Source: Trichocoleus sp. FACHB-40 (GTDB taxonomy: Bacteria > Cyanobacteriota > Cyanobacteriia > Cyanobacteriales > FACHB-T130). Taken from it: DNA of 64,000 bases. Shown in pieces: positions 46,775-56,575 of this stretch. The translations under genes were made by a program, and so were the position numbers. Location of the stretch: contig NZ_JACJPF010000100.1 in the NCBI RefSeq assembly GCF_014695915.1, positions 62,001 to 126,000 of the forward strand, read 5' to 3'. Every line of letters starts with the position of its first letter. Positions within the stretch are counted from its first letter, which is position 1. The notes beneath the pieces are model-generated. The model saw nothing but the letters and a program-made list of their open reading frames with translations, did not search any database and was not told the origin of the DNA.

Positions 46775-46812
46775 TAAGAGCTAAGAGCTTCACGATTAGC
46801 TCTTAGCTCTTA
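46775..46812. terminator. Repeat-derived hairpin after hemE
   Basis: AAGAGCTAAGAGCT (46776-46789) and AGCTCTTAGCTCTT (46798-46811) form a 14-bp perfect stem, extended by one flanking pair, with an 8-base loop. No T run follows, so it may be a processing or stability element rather than a terminator. Confidence 0.45.
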
Positions 46813-46838
46813 AGCAACTTACTAATGACTAACCCCTT

Positions 46839-47816
46839 ATGACCCCGAAGCGGATTTTGGTGACTGGTGCGAGTGGCTGTATTGGTCACTACATTAGCGA
46901 AAGCCTGATTCAAAACACAGAACACGAGCTGTATCTGCTGGTCAGAAACCCAGATAAACTGGGAATTGACTACGAAGCAAGACCGGGCGTTACCATCCTG
47001 CACTATGACCTGCGAGAAGTTGAGCGAATAGGCGATTTGCTCAAGACAATGGATGTTGCAGTTTTGGCAGCTACCGCTTGGGGCGGGTCGCAAGAGGTGT
47101 TTGATGTTAACGTTATCAAAACCATCCGGTTGTTGAACCTGCTTAACCCAGCAGTGTGCCAACAAGTAATTTACTTTTCCACCGCCAGCGTCCTCGACCG
47201 TTCCAACGAACCACTCAAGGAAGCATCACAACTGGGGACAGACTATATCCGTTCTAAGTATGACTGCTTGCAGCGGTTATCGAAACTAGCGATCGCACCC
47301 CGCATCACTACCCTGTTTCCCACCCTGGTACTCGGAGGAGATACCAACAAACCTTACTCCCATCTTTCCTCCGGTTTGCCAGGAGTAGCCAAGTGGATAG
47401 ACATGATTCGCTTTTTCAAAGCTGATGGCAGCTTCCACTTTATCCATGCGCGGGATATTGCGACTGTGGTGCAATACCTCATCGAGCATCCCCCAAAACC
47501 TGGAGAACCGCGACAGTTAGTTTTGGGACAGGAAGCGCTGACGGCAAATCAAGCCGTAGAAGAAGTCTGCGCCTATTTGGATAAAAAGATTTATTTCCGC
47601 GTGCCTTTGACTCTCTCACTTGCCGATTTATTGATCGTCTTGTTCCGAATTCAGATGGCACCTTGGGATCGATTTTGCTTGCGCTACCGTAATTTCACCT
47701 ACCAAGATCCCATAAATCCGACTACCTTTGGTCTGCCGAATTACTGCGCCACCTTCACCGAGGTGCTGAAAATTAGCGGAGTCGAGAGAAAACCGCCCGC
47801 AATTAAAGGTGAGTAG
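46839..47816 (+). CDS. NAD(P)-dependent epimerase/dehydratase (extended SDR)
   Basis: 325 residues. Rossmann motif ILVTGASGCIGHYI near the N-terminus and the catalytic YxxxK in DYIRSKYDCL with upstream Ser-Thr-Ala FSTASV. No signal peptide. The substrate cannot be read; plausible roles are nucleotide-sugar or isoprenoid-linked reductions. 68 bases after hemE, with the hairpin between, so linkage to hemE is uncertain. Confidence 0.85.
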   Translation: MTPKRILVTGASGCIGHYISESLIQNTEHELYLLVRNPDKLGIDYEARPGVTILHYDLREVERIGDLLKTMDVAVLAATAWGGSQEVFDVNVIKTIRLLNLLNPAVCQQVIYFSTASVLDRSNEPLKEASQLGTDYIRSKYDCLQRLSKLAIAPRITTLFPTLVLGGDTNKPYSHLSSGLPGVAKWIDMIRFFKADGSFHFIHARDIATVVQYLIEHPPKPGEPRQLVLGQEALTANQAVEEVCAYLDKKIYFRVPLTLSLADLLIVLFRIQMAPWDRFCLRYRNFTYQDPINPTTFGLPNYCATFTEVLKISGVERKPPAIKGE

Positions 47817-48079
47817 ACACTCAAGAAGGGTTTTTTAACGCAAAGGTAGTGCTGTCGTGCCTCAACCCTTACGCAAAGGCGGCTAGTAAGTAGCGAACAA
47901 AAATAAGGATTAGATTAAAAACCTATAACCTACCCTTTGTGTTCCTTCCGGCGTACCTTTGCTACCAGGAGCCTTAAAAAAACAATTATATTAACCAGAT
48001 TAGCCGGATTCAGCTAAACTCTTATGCTATGAATTAGCTAATAGCTAAAAAATTAGAAGAGTGTGAGGGTTTAGATTCA

Positions 48080-49684
48080 ATGAGAGTTTTATTAGTTTAT
48101 CCTCTTTTTCCTAAAACATTTTGGTCTTACGAGAAAATTCTGGAATTAGTCAACCGTAAGGTTTTGCTACCGCCGTTGGGTTTAGTGACCGTGGCGGCGA
48201 TTTTACCTCAAGAGTGGGAATTTAAACTGGTAGACAGAAATATTCGCTCTGTGACAGACGCAGAGTGGGAATGGGCAGATGTGGTAATTCTCTCCGCTAT
48301 GATTGTCCAAAAGCCAGATTTACTTGACCAAATCCGGGAAGCGAAGCGGCGCGGTAAACTGGTGGCCTGTGGTGGCCCTTATCCAACTTCTGTACCGGAA
48401 GAAGTCCAAGAGGCGGGTGTAGATTTCCTGATTTTAGATGAAGGGGAAATTACTCTGCCGATGTTTGTCGAAGCAATTGAGCGCGGCGAAAAATCGGGCA
48501 TTTTCCGCGCCATCAATGGGGAAAAACCAGATGTCACGACAACTCCAGTTCCCCGCTTTGATTTGCTAGAATTTGATGCTTACGATTCGATGTCGGTGCA
48601 GTTTTCGCGGGGTTGTCCCTTCCAGTGCGAATTTTGCGACATCATTGTGCTATACGGTCGCAAACCCCGCACTAAAACCCCAGCGCAACTTTTGGCAGAG
48701 TTGGAGTATCTCTACCAACTGGGATGGCGGCGCGGTGTGTTTATGGTGGATGACAACTTCATTGGGAATAAGCGCAATGTCAAGTTATTTCTCAAGGAGT
48801 TGAAAGTCTGGCAAGCTGAACACAAATATCCTTTCAAATTTAATACAGAAGCTTCTATTGATTTGGCGCAAGATCCCGAATTGATAGAGCTGATGGTTGA
48901 GTGTTATTTTGATGCTGTGTTTCTGGGAATTGAAACGCCGGATGAGGAAAGTCTGTCGATGACCAAGAAATTCCAAAACACGCGCAGTTCCCTCGCCGAA
49001 GCTGTGGAAATGATTACACGCGCCGGGTTGCGACCAATGGCTGGGTTTATTATTGGCTTTGATGGCGAGAAAAAAGGCGCAGGCGATCGCATTGTCCGAT
49101 TTGCGGAACTGACTGCTATCCCTACCACAACTTTTGGAATGTTGCAAGCCCTCCCCAATACAGCTTTGTGGTACCGGCTAGAGAAAGAAGGGCGACTGGT
49201 GGGCAAAGAAGGCAACCTTAACCAGACCACTTTGATGAATTTTATCCCGACGCGCCCTGTAGAAGACATCGCTAGAGAATATGTCGAGGCATTTAGCGAT
49301 TTGTATGAACCCAGTCGCTATCTGGATCGCATCTATCGCTGTTTCCTAATGCTAGGCGCACCAAAAGTAAAAGCCCCTTTCAAAATGCCCAGCCTGATAG
49401 ATTTGAAGGCACTTTCGATTGTAGTCTGGCGTCAAGGCTTCAAACGCCAGACTCGCTGGAAATTCTGGCATCATTTGTTTAGCATCATTAAGAACAACCC
49501 CGCAGTATGGGAACATTACCTCACCCTCTGCGCCCACAATGAGCATTTCATGGAGTATCGGCAAATTGTTCGCGACGAAATTGAGGCTCAATTAGTTGAA
49601 TATCTAGCACCCCTGACAAAACAGAAACCGGAAGTTTCTGAGGTGAAAATTAAGCCAGAAGAGTCATTAGTTAGTAGCCATTAG
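48080..49684 (+). CDS. B12-binding radical SAM protein, DUF4070 type, copy 1
   Basis: 534 residues. N-terminal B12-binding-like domain about 1-140 (MRVLLVYPLFPKTFWSYEKI); I see no DxHxxG motif, as in many class B radical SAM enzymes. The radical SAM cluster motif CPFQCEFC (C179, C183, C186) follows, then AGLRPMAGFIIGFDGE and the C-terminal DUF4070-like region. Family members include methylases and cyclisation enzymes such as the hopanoid methylase HpnP; I cannot assign the substrate. It is a close tandem paralogue of the next gene, 92 bases downstream. Confidence 0.9.
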   Translation: MRVLLVYPLFPKTFWSYEKILELVNRKVLLPPLGLVTVAAILPQEWEFKLVDRNIRSVTDAEWEWADVVILSAMIVQKPDLLDQIREAKRRGKLVACGGPYPTSVPEEVQEAGVDFLILDEGEITLPMFVEAIERGEKSGIFRAINGEKPDVTTTPVPRFDLLEFDAYDSMSVQFSRGCPFQCEFCDIIVLYGRKPRTKTPAQLLAELEYLYQLGWRRGVFMVDDNFIGNKRNVKLFLKELKVWQAEHKYPFKFNTEASIDLAQDPELIELMVECYFDAVFLGIETPDEESLSMTKKFQNTRSSLAEAVEMITRAGLRPMAGFIIGFDGEKKGAGDRIVRFAELTAIPTTTFGMLQALPNTALWYRLEKEGRLVGKEGNLNQTTLMNFIPTRPVEDIAREYVEAFSDLYEPSRYLDRIYRCFLMLGAPKVKAPFKMPSLIDLKALSIVVWRQGFKRQTRWKFWHHLFSIIKNNPAVWEHYLTLCAHNEHFMEYRQIVRDEIEAQLVEYLAPLTKQKPEVSEVKIKPEESLVSSH

Positions 49685-49776
49685 TTATAGGGACACGGCG
49701 GCCCGTGTCCCTACCAAAAACTAAGAACTAATGACTAATGAATAATGACTTTAAATAAAGTGAGGATGGACATTTC

Positions 49777-51372
49777 ATGCGAATTTTACTTTTATATCCG
49801 CTATTTCCCAAAAGTTTTTGGTCTTTTGAAAAAACCTTAGCTTTGCTAAATCGCAGAGCCATGCTACCGCCTTTAGGTTTAGTAACTGTAGCAGCAATTC
49901 TCCCCCAAGAGTGGGAATTTAAGCTAGTAGATAGAAATATCCGCCCGGTAACTGAAGCTGAGTGGGAATGGGCAGATTTGGTGATTCTCTCAGCAATGAT
50001 TGTCCAGCAGGAAGATTTTATCGACCAAATTCAAGAAGCAAAAAGACGCGGTAAAGCTGTTGCAGTAGGCGGCCCTTATCCAACAGCGTTACCCAAAGAA
50101 GCAGAAGCTGCTGGTGCAGATTATTTGATTTTGGATGAAGGGGAAATCACTCTGCCGATGTTTGTGGAGGCAGTTCAACGGGGCGACACTGGTGGTATTT
50201 TCCGGTCTGGGGGAGAAAGACCAGATGTAACCATTACGCCTATTCCTCGCTTCGATTTACTGGAGTTTGACGCTTATTCGGAGATGTCAGTCCAGTTTTC
50301 TCGCGGGTGTCCTTTTCAGTGCGAATTCTGCGACATTATTGTTCTCTACGGACGCAAACCCCGAACAAAAGCCCCAGCCCAATTAATAGCTGAATTAGAA
50401 CGCCTTTATGAGTTGGGTTGGCGACGCAGCATTTTCATGGTGGACGACAACTTTATTGGGAATAAGCGCAATGTTAAGTTGTTCCTAAAAGAGTTGCAAC
50501 CTTGGATGGTTGAACATCAGTATCCTTTCTCTTTTGCCACAGAAGCATCAGTTGATTTGGCAAAGGATCAAGAACTGATGGATATGATGGTTCAGTGTAA
50601 CTTCGGGGCGGTGTTTTTAGGAATAGAAACGCCCGATGAGGACAGTTTAGCGCTAACGCAGAAGTTTCAAAATACACGAGATTCTTTGAGCGATTCTGTA
50701 GAGGCGATCGCGCGTTCGGGACTGCGGGTGATGGCAGGGTTTATTATTGGCTTTGATGGGGAGAAACAGGGCGCAGGCGATCGCATTGTCCAATTTGTCG
50801 AGAAAACCTCAATTCCCACAGCCATATTTAGTATGCTCCAAGCTTTACCCGATACCGCCCTCTGGCATCGGCTAAAGAAAGAAGGACGACTGCGAGGAGA
50901 ATCAGCGAACATCAATCAAACAACATTGATGAACTATGTCCCAACTCGTCCCCTAGAAGAAATTGCCCGCGAATATATCAACGCCTTCTGGACACTTTAC
51001 GATCCGGAGCGTTTTCTAGACCGTACTTACCGTCACTTCCGCATTTTAGGAGAAGCAACTTATCCTAATAAAGGAAAACGTCCCAAAAAGAAACTAGATT
51101 GGGTGGTAATTCGAGCGTTTCTAACAATTTGTTGGCGACAAGGTGTTGTCCGCAAAACTCGCTTAAAATTCTGGCGCAACCTGTTTAGTATGTATCGGCA
51201 CAATAAGGGTGGAATCAGCAGTTATTTAGCCGTGTGCGCTCAAATCGAGCATTTTGTGGAGTATCGCGAGATTGTTAAAGAGCAGATTGAAGCTCAGTTG
51301 GCTGATTTTATGGCAGAGGAGGCAAAAGTGCAAAAACTCCCACAAGAGGTAAAAACTCCTGTGAGTGCGTAA
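49777..51372 (+). CDS. B12-binding radical SAM protein, DUF4070 type, copy 2
   Basis: 531 residues, same architecture as copy 1 with the motif CPFQCEFC and closely matching sequence through the radical SAM domain (RGCPFQCEFCDIIVLYGRKP). The C-terminal 130 residues differ more, including a Lys-rich insert TYPNKGKRPKKKLDW. The gap to copy 1 is filled by short intergenic repeats. The tandem pair suggests duplication followed by divergence of the C-terminal region. ATG preceded by GTGAGGATGGAC. Confidence 0.9.
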   Translation: MRILLLYPLFPKSFWSFEKTLALLNRRAMLPPLGLVTVAAILPQEWEFKLVDRNIRPVTEAEWEWADLVILSAMIVQQEDFIDQIQEAKRRGKAVAVGGPYPTALPKEAEAAGADYLILDEGEITLPMFVEAVQRGDTGGIFRSGGERPDVTITPIPRFDLLEFDAYSEMSVQFSRGCPFQCEFCDIIVLYGRKPRTKAPAQLIAELERLYELGWRRSIFMVDDNFIGNKRNVKLFLKELQPWMVEHQYPFSFATEASVDLAKDQELMDMMVQCNFGAVFLGIETPDEDSLALTQKFQNTRDSLSDSVEAIARSGLRVMAGFIIGFDGEKQGAGDRIVQFVEKTSIPTAIFSMLQALPDTALWHRLKKEGRLRGESANINQTTLMNYVPTRPLEEIAREYINAFWTLYDPERFLDRTYRHFRILGEATYPNKGKRPKKKLDWVVIRAFLTICWRQGVVRKTRLKFWRNLFSMYRHNKGGISSYLAVCAQIEHFVEYREIVKEQIEAQLADFMAEEAKVQKLPQEVKTPVSA

Positions 51373-51532
51373 TGCAAAATCGTTCATTTTAATTTTTTGG
51401 GGTGCGTTACGAGAAATCGCTTAACGCATCCTAAGCATTTGATGTACGCAGAAAAGGCGATCGCTCTCACCTAATAGTATCTACATCTGAAAGTTGAATT
51501 CTGCGATCGCGGCTGATCAGCGGTACACCATC

Positions 51533-52603
51533 TCAGCAATTCATAGATGTCTCTATGATGTCTTGAAACCAGTTTAAGAAGCGATCGCCCAAAGCCTCCA
51601 ACGAATACTCCGCTTCCGCTTGTTGACGACAGGCTAGGCGGTCAATTTGATCCAATCGTCCAATTGCCTCTACTAAACCTTCCACCCTATCCGGTTCCAC
51701 CAAAAAGCCGGTTTTCCCATCTTGGATAATTTCAGTCGGGCCACCTCGACTGTAGGAAATTACTGGCACCCCACAAGCCAACGCCTCAATTACCACATTG
51801 CCAAACGCTTCCACCCAGCGAGGAGTCATCAACAGCGCCCGACATTTGCCTAATTCTTGCTGCATTTGGGCTGTGGGGAAAAATCCCACATATTCCACAG
51901 GAGCATCTGGATACTCTTGACAAATCTGCTGCCAGTAGGCTTCATCCTGCATTTTTCCCAATATTTTCAGGGGGATGCCAGTTATATTTGCAGCTGCGAC
52001 AGCATCCTCCAAACCTTTTTCGGGAGCGATTCGACCCAGCCAAGCTAAAGCGGGTGAGGGTTCTTTGACAAAATCATACAGGGATAGATCCAGTCCACCA
52101 CCTAGAATCCGACACTGCTGGGCAAAAGGAAACGTTTGTGCCTGGGTGCGAGTGTAGACACCAATAGTACCGGGAAACTCGACAGCAACCTTTCCGGCGA
52201 TTTGATCCATTGCATCGGACAAGGAACCCATACTGATGAAATGAGCGATCGCGCACTCAAAAAATGGTGTCAGGTAAAATGGCAACCAATCGTAGGCAAT
52301 GTTGAAAATCAGATCGTAATCAGCCTGCACTTGCCGCGCGTAGTCGCACATATTGCCTAATACCGAATTTTCCGGCATGACAATCGGCGTACTGCGTCCC
52401 TGACTCTGAGCCGTCGTTTGGAGTTCTCCAGCAATCTCGACAATGGGAATCTCCCCTAAGACAGATCCTTGGGGAGCGACAATTTTTAGACTATGACCCC
52501 GCCGGATCATCTCTTGGGCAACGTTAAGCAGCGTTAGTTCGACACCTCCCCCTAGCCCTGTGCCAAGAGCGCCAACTGGGGTTGAGAGCAATAACAGTTT
52601 CAA
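51533..52603 (-). CDS. Family 4 glycosyltransferase
   Basis: 356 residues, GT-B fold. N-terminal GTGLGGGVELTLLNVAQEM glycine loop; donor-site E-x7-E motif EAFGNVVIEALACGVPVIS; AWLGRIAPEKGLEDAV. Uses a nucleotide sugar donor for a surface polysaccharide, glycolipid or similar; acceptor unknown. Minus strand, 56 bases downstream of the peptidoglycan-binding gene. Confidence 0.88.
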   Translation of the reverse strand: MKLLLLSTPVGALGTGLGGGVELTLLNVAQEMIRRGHSLKIVAPQGSVLGEIPIVEIAGELQTTAQSQGRSTPIVMPENSVLGNMCDYARQVQADYDLIFNIAYDWLPFYLTPFFECAIAHFISMGSLSDAMDQIAGKVAVEFPGTIGVYTRTQAQTFPFAQQCRILGGGLDLSLYDFVKEPSPALAWLGRIAPEKGLEDAVAAANITGIPLKILGKMQDEAYWQQICQEYPDAPVEYVGFFPTAQMQQELGKCRALLMTPRWVEAFGNVVIEALACGVPVISYSRGGPTEIIQDGKTGFLVEPDRVEGLVEAIGRLDQIDRLACRQQAEAEYSLEALGDRFLNWFQDIIETSMNC

Positions 52604-52659
52604 AGAGCGTTGAATGTGTTTTGGGTTGAGTTCTGAGTTATTTTAATTCAATCAAAACT

Positions 52660-53898
52660 CTATTGCGATCGCTCGTCTGATTTGTCTTCAGGGGAATTAG
52701 GCAAAGCTGCCTTATTATCGGCACCAGGGATACTGCGAATCCGATTTAACTGACCCATAGCCCACCGCGCTGTTTCCTGAACATCGGAATTTTGATCCTC
52801 AGCAGCAAGGCGCAACAGTTGGCTAACTTGGGAAATCGTGTCATAGATTCTCGTCAAATCCCGAATCGCATTTTTCCGCACTTCCGGGCTTTCATCTTGC
52901 AATGAAATTGCCAGCGCCCGATTCATAGGTTTGAGAGTGCGCGTGCCAATTTGCGATAGAGCCTCCAATATTAAGCCGCGTTGCTGGGAATCTGAATCCA
53001 TCAACAGATCCACCAATGGCTGTACTGCCCTAGAGTCTCCCCGTTGCGCCAGTTCCCAGATTGCCTTGCGTCGCTTTGTAAGATCGTTTCCCTGTAAATC
53101 TTTGACTAATTCCTCAACAATGTCGATTTTAGCCAGGCGAGTAGTTTCCCTGATCGGCGGTGTTGTTTCTTTAGGCGGCTGGGGAGTTATTCCCTCGTCT
53201 GGATGACGTTTATCTGAAACGGTAAAAACAGAGGAATGAAAGCCGTTTTTGCTGTCGTTTTCTAGCGGTTGAATGTGGGTGTCGATGCCATTATTACTGG
53301 CATTTTCCAAGTCTAGATAACTAATTTCATCGGATACATCAGATGAAGCTTCTGGCTCCTCTTCGTGGCTAGTAGCTTTTTTCAACCATGACACAAAGAA
53401 GTACACTGCCAATCCTACCCCAGCAGATGCTAGAGTCAAGCCCAACAACCACAACAGCGGATTAGGGCGAGGTTTTACCGCTTTGGGTTTTTGTGTAGGG
53501 GATGGTTTGGGCTGTGCAGCTAGAGATGTCTTGATATTCTCCCTAGTTGTTGAGCCAGCAATGCCGTCAGCCGCTAACCCGGCAGATGTTTGAAATTTGG
53601 AAACTGCAACCGCTGTAGTTCGCCCATACACTCCATCAACTGCCCCGTTGTAGTGTCCTAAACGCTTGAGTGCCTTTTGTAATTCGGCTACTTCCAAGCC
53701 TTGAGAGCCAACTGTGAGGACAGGTTCCGCGTCTGCGGCGTTTGGAGAACTTGCCTGAGCTAATTCTAGAGATTGGGAACGGGTTGGTAAAGTGGCGATC
53801 GCTTGCTCAACACCTGAAAAGTTTTTGCCTGAAATGGGGATAAAACCCAGACAGGTGACAGATGTGACTAGAAGCAACGTTGAGCGATAGAGTATCAT
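52660..53898 (-). CDS. Peptidoglycan-binding, transmembrane and HEAT-repeat protein
   Basis: 412 residues. Signal-like N-terminus, then a PG_binding_1 domain about 60-122 (VGSQGLEVAELQKALKRLGH ... TTAVAVSKFQTSAGL), a Pro/Lys linker, a membrane helix about 149-170 (LLWLLGLTLASAGVGLAVYF), an acidic linker, then HEAT repeats about 255-395 (RRKAIWELAQRGDSRAVQPL ...). Topology implies the murein-binding part outside the membrane and the HEAT part in the cytoplasm. It could link the cell wall with a cytoplasmic protein complex; this is inference from domains. Confidence 0.82.
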   Translation of the reverse strand: MILYRSTLLLVTSVTCLGFIPISGKNFSGVEQAIATLPTRSQSLELAQASSPNAADAEPVLTVGSQGLEVAELQKALKRLGHYNGAVDGVYGRTTAVAVSKFQTSAGLAADGIAGSTTRENIKTSLAAQPKPSPTQKPKAVKPRPNPLLWLLGLTLASAGVGLAVYFFVSWLKKATSHEEEPEASSDVSDEISYLDLENASNNGIDTHIQPLENDSKNGFHSSVFTVSDKRHPDEGITPQPPKETTPPIRETTRLAKIDIVEELVKDLQGNDLTKRRKAIWELAQRGDSRAVQPLVDLLMDSDSQQRGLILEALSQIGTRTLKPMNRALAISLQDESPEVRKNAIRDLTRIYDTISQVSQLLRLAAEDQNSDVQETARWAMGQLNRIRSIPGADNKAALPNSPEDKSDERSQ

Positions 53899-54135
53899 TT
53901 TGGGGAAACCTGTCTAAGCGATCAAAACCCGACAAGATCCTTTGCTAAGAGTTTTTTCTTTAGCTTCCAGTGCCAGCATGAAATTATAATTTCTATACAG
54001 TTAGTAAGCTTTTTATCCGCAAAATTTGGGGAAAAAGCTCGTTTGGTGGAATTGAAAATGATGCGCCGATCATAGCAAAAACTATTAATTTGCTCTCACA
54101 TATTAACTTCTGCTGGGGAGCGATCATCTTCATTC

Positions 54136-55284
54136 CTACCGATTTTGCCACATCTCGGCTTCAGATTCTTTCAATTTTATTGGCAGCGACGCATAGGGTC
54201 GTTGTTCTGCGGCACCTAACAGGGGGATTTGCTCCTCAGAGGTGGCTTCCTCACTGGAGACAATAGCCTCAACAGATGTGGATGGCGAAGAGGAAGCCCA
54301 GAAGCTGCGATCGCTCCACTTTTGGGCTAGCGTCTCCCGCTGATTAATTAGATATATACTCACCAGGGTAAGACTGACACCTGCCCATTGGAGGGGAGTC
54401 AGAACTTCTGACAACAGCAGGTTACCAAAGAGTAGGGCAAACACTGGTGTCAGAAAAGTTAGAGAACTGAGACTGGTAAGACTGCCACTAGAGGCAAAGT
54501 AAAAGAATAAACCGTAAGCGATCGCGCTGCCAAATATTGTCGAATAGCTCAACGCCAGCCAGCCTAAGCTATCTAAATGCACCCACTGCTGGGTTTCTCC
54601 CATAGCAGACAGCGCAAATAAAGGCAACCCGCCCAAAATCATGTGCCATCCTGTTGCCATCACCGGGTCGGCATATTGGCACACCTTCCTAATTGTGACC
54701 GTTCCCACAGCCATAGACAGCGCCGCTAACAGCATTAACCACTGCCCATTTTCAAATAGATGCACCAAAGACGCTAAATTTAGCGTCTCTACCATCGATT
54801 GGGCGATCGCGTTTGGGTGTGAAAGATTGAAAATCCACTCTTGGGGCAACCCAATCAAACTAATACCCAGCACTCCCACTAATAATCCCAGCCAACCCCA
54901 CAAACCAATGGTTTCACCAAACAACCAGCACGATAGCAAAGCTACTGCCAGCGGTTGAGAGTCAATCATTACCGATCCCAACCCCGCACCAGTTCTCACT
55001 AATCCCAAAGCCAAAAATCCCTGAAACAAAGCGCCATCAACCAAGGCAAACAAGCTAATCCACAGCCATGCACTAATACCTTTTGGTTGAGGTTTCCCCA
55101 TCAAAAAGCCTGCTATCAATACCAAAACACCCGCAGGCACCAACCGCACACCAGCCATAAACAGAGGTGTCGTGTTTGGGATAACGCCTTTCATCGCTAC
55201 CATAGCCGTTCCCCAGAGAAAAAACGGGGCAATTAGTAGCAACGGTGCGAACGGGATTTTGGATTCTGTGAATTTTAGCTGCAT
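54136..55284 (-). CDS. EamA/DMT-family transporter
   Basis: 382 residues with about ten membrane helices in two EamA halves (LLLIAPFFLWGTAMVAMKGV ... and LAALSMAVGTVTIRKVCQYA ...), then a cytoplasmic Ser-rich tail of about 60 residues. Members export or import metabolites such as amino acids and nucleotides; substrate unknown. The tail beyond YLINQRE is an addition relative to typical members. Confidence 0.88.
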   Translation of the reverse strand: MQLKFTESKIPFAPLLLIAPFFLWGTAMVAMKGVIPNTTPLFMAGVRLVPAGVLVLIAGFLMGKPQPKGISAWLWISLFALVDGALFQGFLALGLVRTGAGLGSVMIDSQPLAVALLSCWLFGETIGLWGWLGLLVGVLGISLIGLPQEWIFNLSHPNAIAQSMVETLNLASLVHLFENGQWLMLLAALSMAVGTVTIRKVCQYADPVMATGWHMILGGLPLFALSAMGETQQWVHLDSLGWLALSYSTIFGSAIAYGLFFYFASSGSLTSLSSLTFLTPVFALLFGNLLLSEVLTPLQWAGVSLTLVSIYLINQRETLAQKWSDRSFWASSSPSTSVEAIVSSEEATSEEQIPLLGAAEQRPYASLPIKLKESEAEMWQNR

Positions 55285-55647
55285 AGAAGGGCTGAGGATT
55301 GGGAATTGGGAATTGGGAATTGGGGAAGAGGAAAAAGTCTTACCTAGTCCCTAGTCCCCAGCCCCCAATCCCCTTATTGTACTTAATATGTATTTCTGTT
55401 AAGCAACTTATATGAATTGTTGTGAGGATTACAAAAATATATATTTGCTATAAAACACCAGCTATGTTAAAGGAGAAATGGAAATAGACAAACAAGCCTA
55501 GGCACCAGTAGCCCACATAAACAGATGCGGATGGTGCAAACTAGAGAAAGGATCGGCATTTGTGTGGAAACGCTTACTGTTTCTAAGATTTGCTCTTTTA
55601 CCTAACTCGGCTCATCCAATAATTCAAGATTCATTGCTTGACTGCTC
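55285..55647. other. Intergenic region with GGGAATT / CCCCAGC repeats
   Basis: Holds ATTGGGAATTGGGAATTGGG and CCTAGTCCCTAGTCCCCAGC, repeats of opposite sense that could fold together, followed by AT-rich promoter-like sequence for sppA. No gene recognised. Confidence 0.5.
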
Positions 55648-56469
55648 ATGATCTGGCCTTTTAAGCCCAAATTTCAAAAACAAATTGCTCGGATTGAAGT
55701 TACAGGCGCGATCGCTGCTGCCACCCGTAAACGGGTTTTGGAAGCTCTGAAAACCATTGAAGAACGACGCTTTCCCGCCTTACTGCTACGCATAGATAGT
55801 CCAGGCGGCACTGTCGGGGATTCGCAAGAAATCTACGAGGCGCTCAAGCGTCTGCGCCAGAAAGTCAAGATTGTTGCCAGCTTCGGCAATATCTCGGCAT
55901 CCGGAGGAGTCTACATCGGCATGGGAGCCGACCACATCGTCGCCAACCCAGGCACGATTACTGGCAGTATCGGTGTAATTCTGCGAGGAAACAACCTGGA
56001 GCGTTTGCTAGAAAAAATCGGCGTATCTTTCAAGGTAATCAAATCCGGCCCCTATAAGGATATTTTGGCTTTTGACCGGGAACTCACAGATCCGGAAAAG
56101 AACATTCTCCAAGATTTGATTGACAACAGTTATCAGCAGTTTGTCGAAACTGTTGCTGAGGGGCGAAAATTAGCAACAGAAAAAGTTAAAAGCTTTGCTG
56201 ATGGTCGCATTTTTACTGGAGCGCAAGCTTTGGAACTAGGCATCGTAGACAGGCTCGGAACTGAGGAAGACGCACGCCGCTGGGCAGCAGAATTGGTGGG
56301 CCTTGACCCGGAGAAAACCAAGTGTTTCACTATTGAAGAACGCAAACCCTTTTGGAATCGCGTGGTATCAAGTAAAGTTCAGGGGGTATCTGGTCTATCA
56401 GCTGGGATAGACTGGTTAGAATTTGAACTATCTACCAGTGGCCAGCCGTTGTGGCTATATCGACCATAG
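55648..56469 (+). CDS. sppA: Signal peptide peptidase SppA, short form
   Basis: 273 residues. S49 peptidase with the nucleophile Ser in NISASGGVYIGMGADHIVAN and the general-base Lys in KSGPYKDILAF, as in short SppA proteins. Degrades remnant signal peptides in or at the membrane; no strong N-terminal anchor is visible, so membrane association may be peripheral. Followed 106 bases later by aroH. Confidence 0.9.
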   Translation: MIWPFKPKFQKQIARIEVTGAIAAATRKRVLEALKTIEERRFPALLLRIDSPGGTVGDSQEIYEALKRLRQKVKIVASFGNISASGGVYIGMGADHIVANPGTITGSIGVILRGNNLERLLEKIGVSFKVIKSGPYKDILAFDRELTDPEKNILQDLIDNSYQQFVETVAEGRKLATEKVKSFADGRIFTGAQALELGIVDRLGTEEDARRWAAELVGLDPEKTKCFTIEERKPFWNRVVSSKVQGVSGLSAGIDWLEFELSTSGQPLWLYRP

Positions 56470-56575
56470 TTAGTGCTGAGTGTTGAGTGTTGAGTAAATT
56501 AAAACTCAGACGCGATATATCGCGTCTGGAACAACTCAAAACTTAAAACTATTTTAATATTCGGAGGACTTTTGC

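Noticed and set aside
51533-53898. A biosynthetic gene cluster formed by the radical SAM pair, GT4 and EamA genes
   Set aside because: The genes are on opposite strands with ordinary gaps, and no core biosynthetic enzyme or peptide precursor is present.
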